A stretch of 64,000 nt of DNA. Origin: Owenia fusiformis (lineage: Eukaryota > Annelida > Polychaeta > Sabellida > Oweniidae). The position numbers and the translations under genes are program-made. Position 1 is the stretch's first letter. The number at the start of each line of letters is the position of its first letter. The notes under the pieces are model-generated. The model was not told the DNA's origin, did no database searches, and was given only the letters and a program-made list of their open reading frames with translations. This document shows positions 37,801 through 43,800 of the stretch, piece by piece. The stretch spans positions 3,949,318 through 4,013,317 of the forward strand of contig CAIIXF020000012.1 of the NCBI GenBank assembly GCA_903813345.2, given 5' to 3'.

Positions 37801-40800
37801 GGTCATTTCCTCTAACATCCCCGCATAGTTAATGAGCCTGTATTTAGCATGTGTTCCTTCCACTTTGCTGATTGGTTGAGAAAGGATCAACGTAGTAGAT
37901 TTGAAATTATTTATTACCCGGGCTGTCACAGGCACCAATCTTCGGGGCGGGGCTGCTAAACTGAAATATAGTCTATACTAGGCAGAGTGTAGTTTATAAC
38001 TAGACTCTCCGCGCAGAGAAAGAGAAAAGTGATATACAATGTACTGTAGATAAGATATTTTGCATTGAATATAACAAGCATTCATTTACAACCAGTTGTG
38101 TGCTTGAACAAATATTAAACAAACAGTTTTTGACATTTTCAGGCAAGATTGAAATTAGAATTTTGCCTTATAAACTCAAGAATCACCCTGATTATGCAGT
38201 AATTACTTTTGTTTCCAGGGTGCCATTCCATTTGCTGTGGTAGGATCTAATGCAGTAATTGAAGTGAAAGGTCGTAAGGTCAGAGGTCGTATGTACCCAT
38301 GGGGTGTCGTTGAAGTTGAGAATCCTGAACATTGTGATTTCATCAAATTAAGGACGATGCTGATGTTAGTTTTTTAGTTTTTTTATTATTTGACTTGTAA
38401 TAGTGTTCCAACTTTTTTTGTGGATGATGTTCGGCATTTGGTGGTTGGCATCTGTAACAAATGGCAGGTGGTGACATTTTGCATTTTTTACATTTTGCAT
38501 GTCAATACATTGTTATACTTATACAATCGGCTAAACACTCAATGGGAAGAACTCATTGTCCACATAAGTTATCTCTGTTACCACTGTTCAATAGATTCAA
38601 TGTGGGGAGGAATTAATTCATCTGTGATAACTTCGAAGGAAACATCAACAAATCAAGAAGACTGGAAGGCCATCCTTTATGTTACTTTGACAGTATGTTG
38701 ACTGTATGTCAAAGTAACTTGATGGGAGTTGTGTAAATTTACTTTATTTCTATCCTTTTCAATCCACTTTTGTACTTTTCATTTTATGCAGTTTAACATT
38801 TTATAATGTATTTATAATTTTAGTACCCATATGCAGGACTTACAGGAAGTCACCCAAGAGATTCACTATGAAAACTTCAGATCTGATAAACTTGCCAATG
38901 GAGGAGGAGGGGGTGAGAGGACTCAACGGAAGAGCAAGTCAGTATTCTGTTCAGCATACATCCTCCCTCTTAAATTTTGTTTAATTTATTATAAATTCAA
39001 CCTTTGTTTCATGTTAACCTGGTGAGTTCTCAAGACTCAAGAAATTCAATATTATTTGATTTCACCATGGTAACATTGTGCAAACCAATCAAATTTCATG
39101 ATTATGTTTTTGAAAACTGGGCTCCTGACCCGGGGGGTTCACTATATATAAACCTTGACGGGGATCCTCGGCGCATGTGGGGTACCTTTTTCAACGTTTG
39201 GTATGGCAATGGACCCATATTTTAGGATTTGGTATGGGAATGCCCGGAAATTTCTGACTTCTGAGGTATGGCAATGGTCGGACTTTTGCTCTTCTGGTAT
39301 GAGAATGGTCGTTGTAGATACGTTACCTAACATTCGTGGTATGGCATTGGTCCAGTAGTTGCAAATTTGAAGTTGTTTTGGATCGTTTCCCGAAGTATCT
39401 TCTTTTCCAGGGCCTTCTTCAACTTTTGAATTTTTGCCCTTGGTCCCATATTTGGACATTTGGTATGGCATTGGTCCTACATTTTGACATTTGATATGGC
39501 ATTGGTCCCATAATTGGGCATATGGTATGGCATTGGTCCTATATTTGGACATTTGGTATGGCATTGGTCCTATATTTGGACATTTGGTATGGCCTTTGGG
39601 CGTTATTTTGGTTGGTATGGGAACATATTGAAATTTGACAGATTGGTATGGGAACATATTGATATTTGAGGCTTCAGCCTAGGACCCCCGTCGAGTTTTA
39701 TATACAGTGAACCCCCCGGGGCTCCTGAGTAAATCCTCCACAATGTTATGTTCTCATGAATACAATAAAAGAAATAGACGTAAATTCACATTCACATTTT
39801 TTTAGTGTTCCGTTATGCACAGCTATGGATAATGTTCAGGTATCAACATTTGTGGAAAAATGAAGTTTATTTTGGTATCATTTGACCCTTCCCGAAAATT
39901 TAAAATGTTGATTTGTCTTTCACTTGAATATTAAAAATATCAACAAAATTCGCAAATGAAACTATCATTTACCCCCTCCCCCAAATGAAACTAACTTTGT
40001 TATTCCACAGCTGTTGATAATTAAACATCATCCCTTGTAAACATTTCTGTACATTTTGATTAAAATTGTGATTTATTTGTGCAATTGTTTTATATGGGAT
40101 TTCATGCTGATATGTTCTTCATTGCATCTCCAGTATTTTGACGTACGTATCAAGCATGTTGTTACCGTTCAATTTTATAATTCACCATATAAGGCCATTA
40201 AATGTCTTCTGGTCTGTCCACATGGACCATTGGCGTTTAGTTGGCTGAATATGTTATATTACATATAAGTTAAATATGAATGTTTCAACTAACCTTAATT
40301 AGTATGAAAAGCTAATAAAATTCAAATCTTCAATTTTGTGTGCTATTAAGGTGGATAATATTTACTGGGATTATGTCATCTAGATTTGAATCATAGTTTT
40401 TAGTCTTATTGTTATACACTAAGTGAAACTTCTATATGGTACAAAATAAATTAGCCTTGGGAACATAATATATTATTGTATATCCATCTCTTCAATGGTT
40501 AAATTGGAATCCCAAATATTGTATCTTAAAATTAGATCAAAATATGTACTTGGTGAAATTATAGCTTAGACTAGTCTTTTAAGTTTCATCATTTTTTGTG
40601 CATTTATCAGTAATTTGTTGTCATGTTGTCACCTAATGTTAGATTTATGATTTTATAGTATAAAGTCTTCTTAATTTGCTTGACTGCATTTTGTAAAATA
40701 CTTTGTACACAGTAGCTCAAAATTTTGTTTAGTGCACTTGACAGCATGCAGGCAAATATAAGGGAGTAAAAGAGGGGTAATACCCCACAGTTCAAAGATG

Positions 40801-43800
40801 AACCTATCTCTATATATCTAGAGATTCATGGGGATAGGTTCATCTATGAATTGTGGGTATTTCCTCCTCTAAGGGAGTGTTGAGTTGTAGGGGCATATTG
40901 GAATCATGTTCCTAGATGAGCATGCCCATATTTGGTATTTGGCATGCCACATTGGTCACTTTAGTGGAATAGAAAAATATTTGTAAGAAATTTAAGCATA
41001 TTCAGCACCAGCTCCTCAATTGGACATGTTAAAGCCTGTGTTTGGAGATTTAAAAAATTCTTTGAATTACTCATTTTCTGAGCTGATATTATCGAATGAA
41101 AAGTAATTTCAAAAAATACACAAACTTTAAGAGGTGATCTAATTGGGAGTCAGGATTTCAATACATTTTTGAGGAGTGTAACTCTGAACTTGAGAGAATA
41201 AACTGCCAAAGAAACATGAGAATGGGACACTTAAAGCATGAGAAATAAAGAACAAAGGTGAGGAAATCACCCAGAATTCATAGTTGAACCAATCTCCTTG
41301 TAAAGATAATCTAGAGGCACATCTTTGTATGGAGGCAGATTCATCTATAAATTCTAGGGTTTTCCCCCTTTCAGAACATGAAGGACATATGCCCAAAAGT
41401 ACATATATCCTGATGCATCCTTTAACATATTGAGCAACTCATTTTTCCAAGTTCATGCCATTGGTAGTTGGGCAGCTGTGATTTTCGATCCCTTGATTTG
41501 CCTGTGTAGATGTCAGTAACCTCTTTTATTGCTTTCAAAATGTATCTTTAAATTATGAATGAAATTAGACAATGCATCTATATAGTTATTAGTGCATATG
41601 GGGTCATAGCTTCTGGTTCATAATTCATATTTAATCAGTTAATTTTTTCCTCACATCAATCTCTGGATCCAATGCCCTTATTTGGGAGCATGCCCATATT
41701 TAGGCATATTCTCTCTCTTGGGTCACACATTATTGTTCAAAGCAAAAGTCATGATATTGGAAAAGAATATACAGTTATCAAATTTTGTGAATTGTGAACC
41801 AAAATTTTTGTAAGAAATGGCCCTTGCATTGAACAGTCAATGTTATCGCTATAATATGTTTTATAAAACATTCAGATATAGTATATCACTATATAAAAGA
41901 ATAATGATATGCTGCTTTCATGCAGATATGTTTAAAAGAATAATAATGATATGCTTTTCTCCTCTTTTCCATGCTTTTCTCCACTAATTCTATAAATGGT
42001 AAGCTATACTGGTGATGTGCCATGTTTGTGTTGTGACATAATATGTTGTGACATGATTTGGTGTGACATGTGCATAACAATGACTTGGGAATCTGCTGAA
42101 ATAATTCATGGTTTTCACATTTTTGATATTTTCATCTTATACATTTGAAATACAGTGGGCCAAAAGGTTTGGTTGGTACAATTCAATTCTTTAAATATTC
42201 TTTGAATATTTCCAACAAATTGTTTATTTTTAATTTGTTGAAAACCATGAATGTTGCATATGGTAGTATAAAGATGTAGACCAACTATAGAATACTCTGA
42301 TATAAATGCAATTATTTTCATTTCAATCAGGGATGGTCTGCCTCTTTATTGCATTTTGATCCTTATAATCTTGTAAAATGTATCGTCCCTCTGTCTTCTC
42401 TCTCTGTTTGCCCAATATTGCTTACAGGGAGAATTTGTTGTGAATGGAGGTGAGCACAAAGGCCTGATAAGAGGGGGGGATATCCCAGAATTCATAGAAC
42501 CTTTCCCATGCTAAAGGTTCACCTATACATGGAGATAGGTATAACTCTGAATACTGGGGTGTTACCTCCTCTTGGGCTTAATGTAAGTTTTTATTAGGCC
42601 TCTGTGTTCCCCATTTCCTCTCATGCCCCTGTGCAAAAACAAATTGGGCATAGACTTGTTACAAGATATTGTATCTTCTTATCATTAAATATCTTTAATC
42701 TTTAAAGAGGTGACAGTCTTGACATATCTCTTAGATTATAGAATATTCTAGATCATAGAATATTCTAGATTATAGAATGTTCTAGATTATAGAATATTCT
42801 AGTTCCTCATTTAACATCTTTAGTTTTACATTATTGCATAGATAAAATGTTCTATTGAACTATGGGGAATCTGGTACATATCCCATGAAAATGTCATAAT
42901 AGTCACTATCTACCCAGAATTCTTTGGGTATTTTAGACCATGGCCAAGGCTCTGATTGGTTGAACTATGACCAGATGACATTTGGATCATGGGATTGTTT
43001 TGCTTGGGGTGCATATCTAACATGAACTGAATAATATGACAACAAAAAGGTTTAAAAACTCTGAATTTAATACAATATCTTAAATCATATGACTTTATTT
43101 GAAATTAATTTTCAATATACATGTAGTTTATATCATACAACAGATCTTTTAATAGTTCTCCAATAATATACAGTATTTAACCCAAAATCAAAATTAAGTA
43201 TTATATCCTATATATCCTTAGTATTTCCTCAGTTACTTCCCCAGATTTTTCCTTTTGATTGTATTTATCATTTTAATCATTCAATGAATTCACGGTATTA
43301 TTGAAAACCTTTGTTAATCCTACAGATCCTTAGTATTTCCCTAGTTCCATTTACTTCCTTATATATCCACTTTGAAATATAATTAGGCGGTGTTGTGACT
43401 TACCATAACAGTGTGGGTCATAGGAATCTGTCACTCGACAATTGGCAATAGACTTGTGTTTTCACACTCGCCAATGTAAAATTACACTCTCCTCAGTGTT
43501 GCCGCTGAGGATGAATTATATGTATTCTGAAAGTTTTCTTATGAATAAAAATATTTAAAAGAAAGTAATATGTTTATGAAAGTACTTAAAATTTACTTTG
43601 TTCTATAATATTCAACAATGGCTAATTTCATGTTAGACAATGTGGCAAGGCACTTCAATTTTACACTCGACTCTAAATATTTACATCCGCCTGCGGCTAC
43701 TGTCGAGTGGATATGACCCACACTGCCATAACTAACTCAAACAATCAGGAAATACTAACACCAAATCTTGGTATAATGGTAGTCTATTTAGTTTTTCCAG

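Noticed and set aside
39142-39657. 171-codon ORF on the - strand
   Set aside because: It lies wholly inside the 592-bp MITE and is made of its tandem GGTATGGCATTGG units.
42730-42803. Heat-shock-element-like AGAATATTCTAGA array
   Set aside because: The nGAAnnTTCn pattern is met, but it arises from a simple 17-19 bp tandem repeat deep in an intron with no nearby transcription start.
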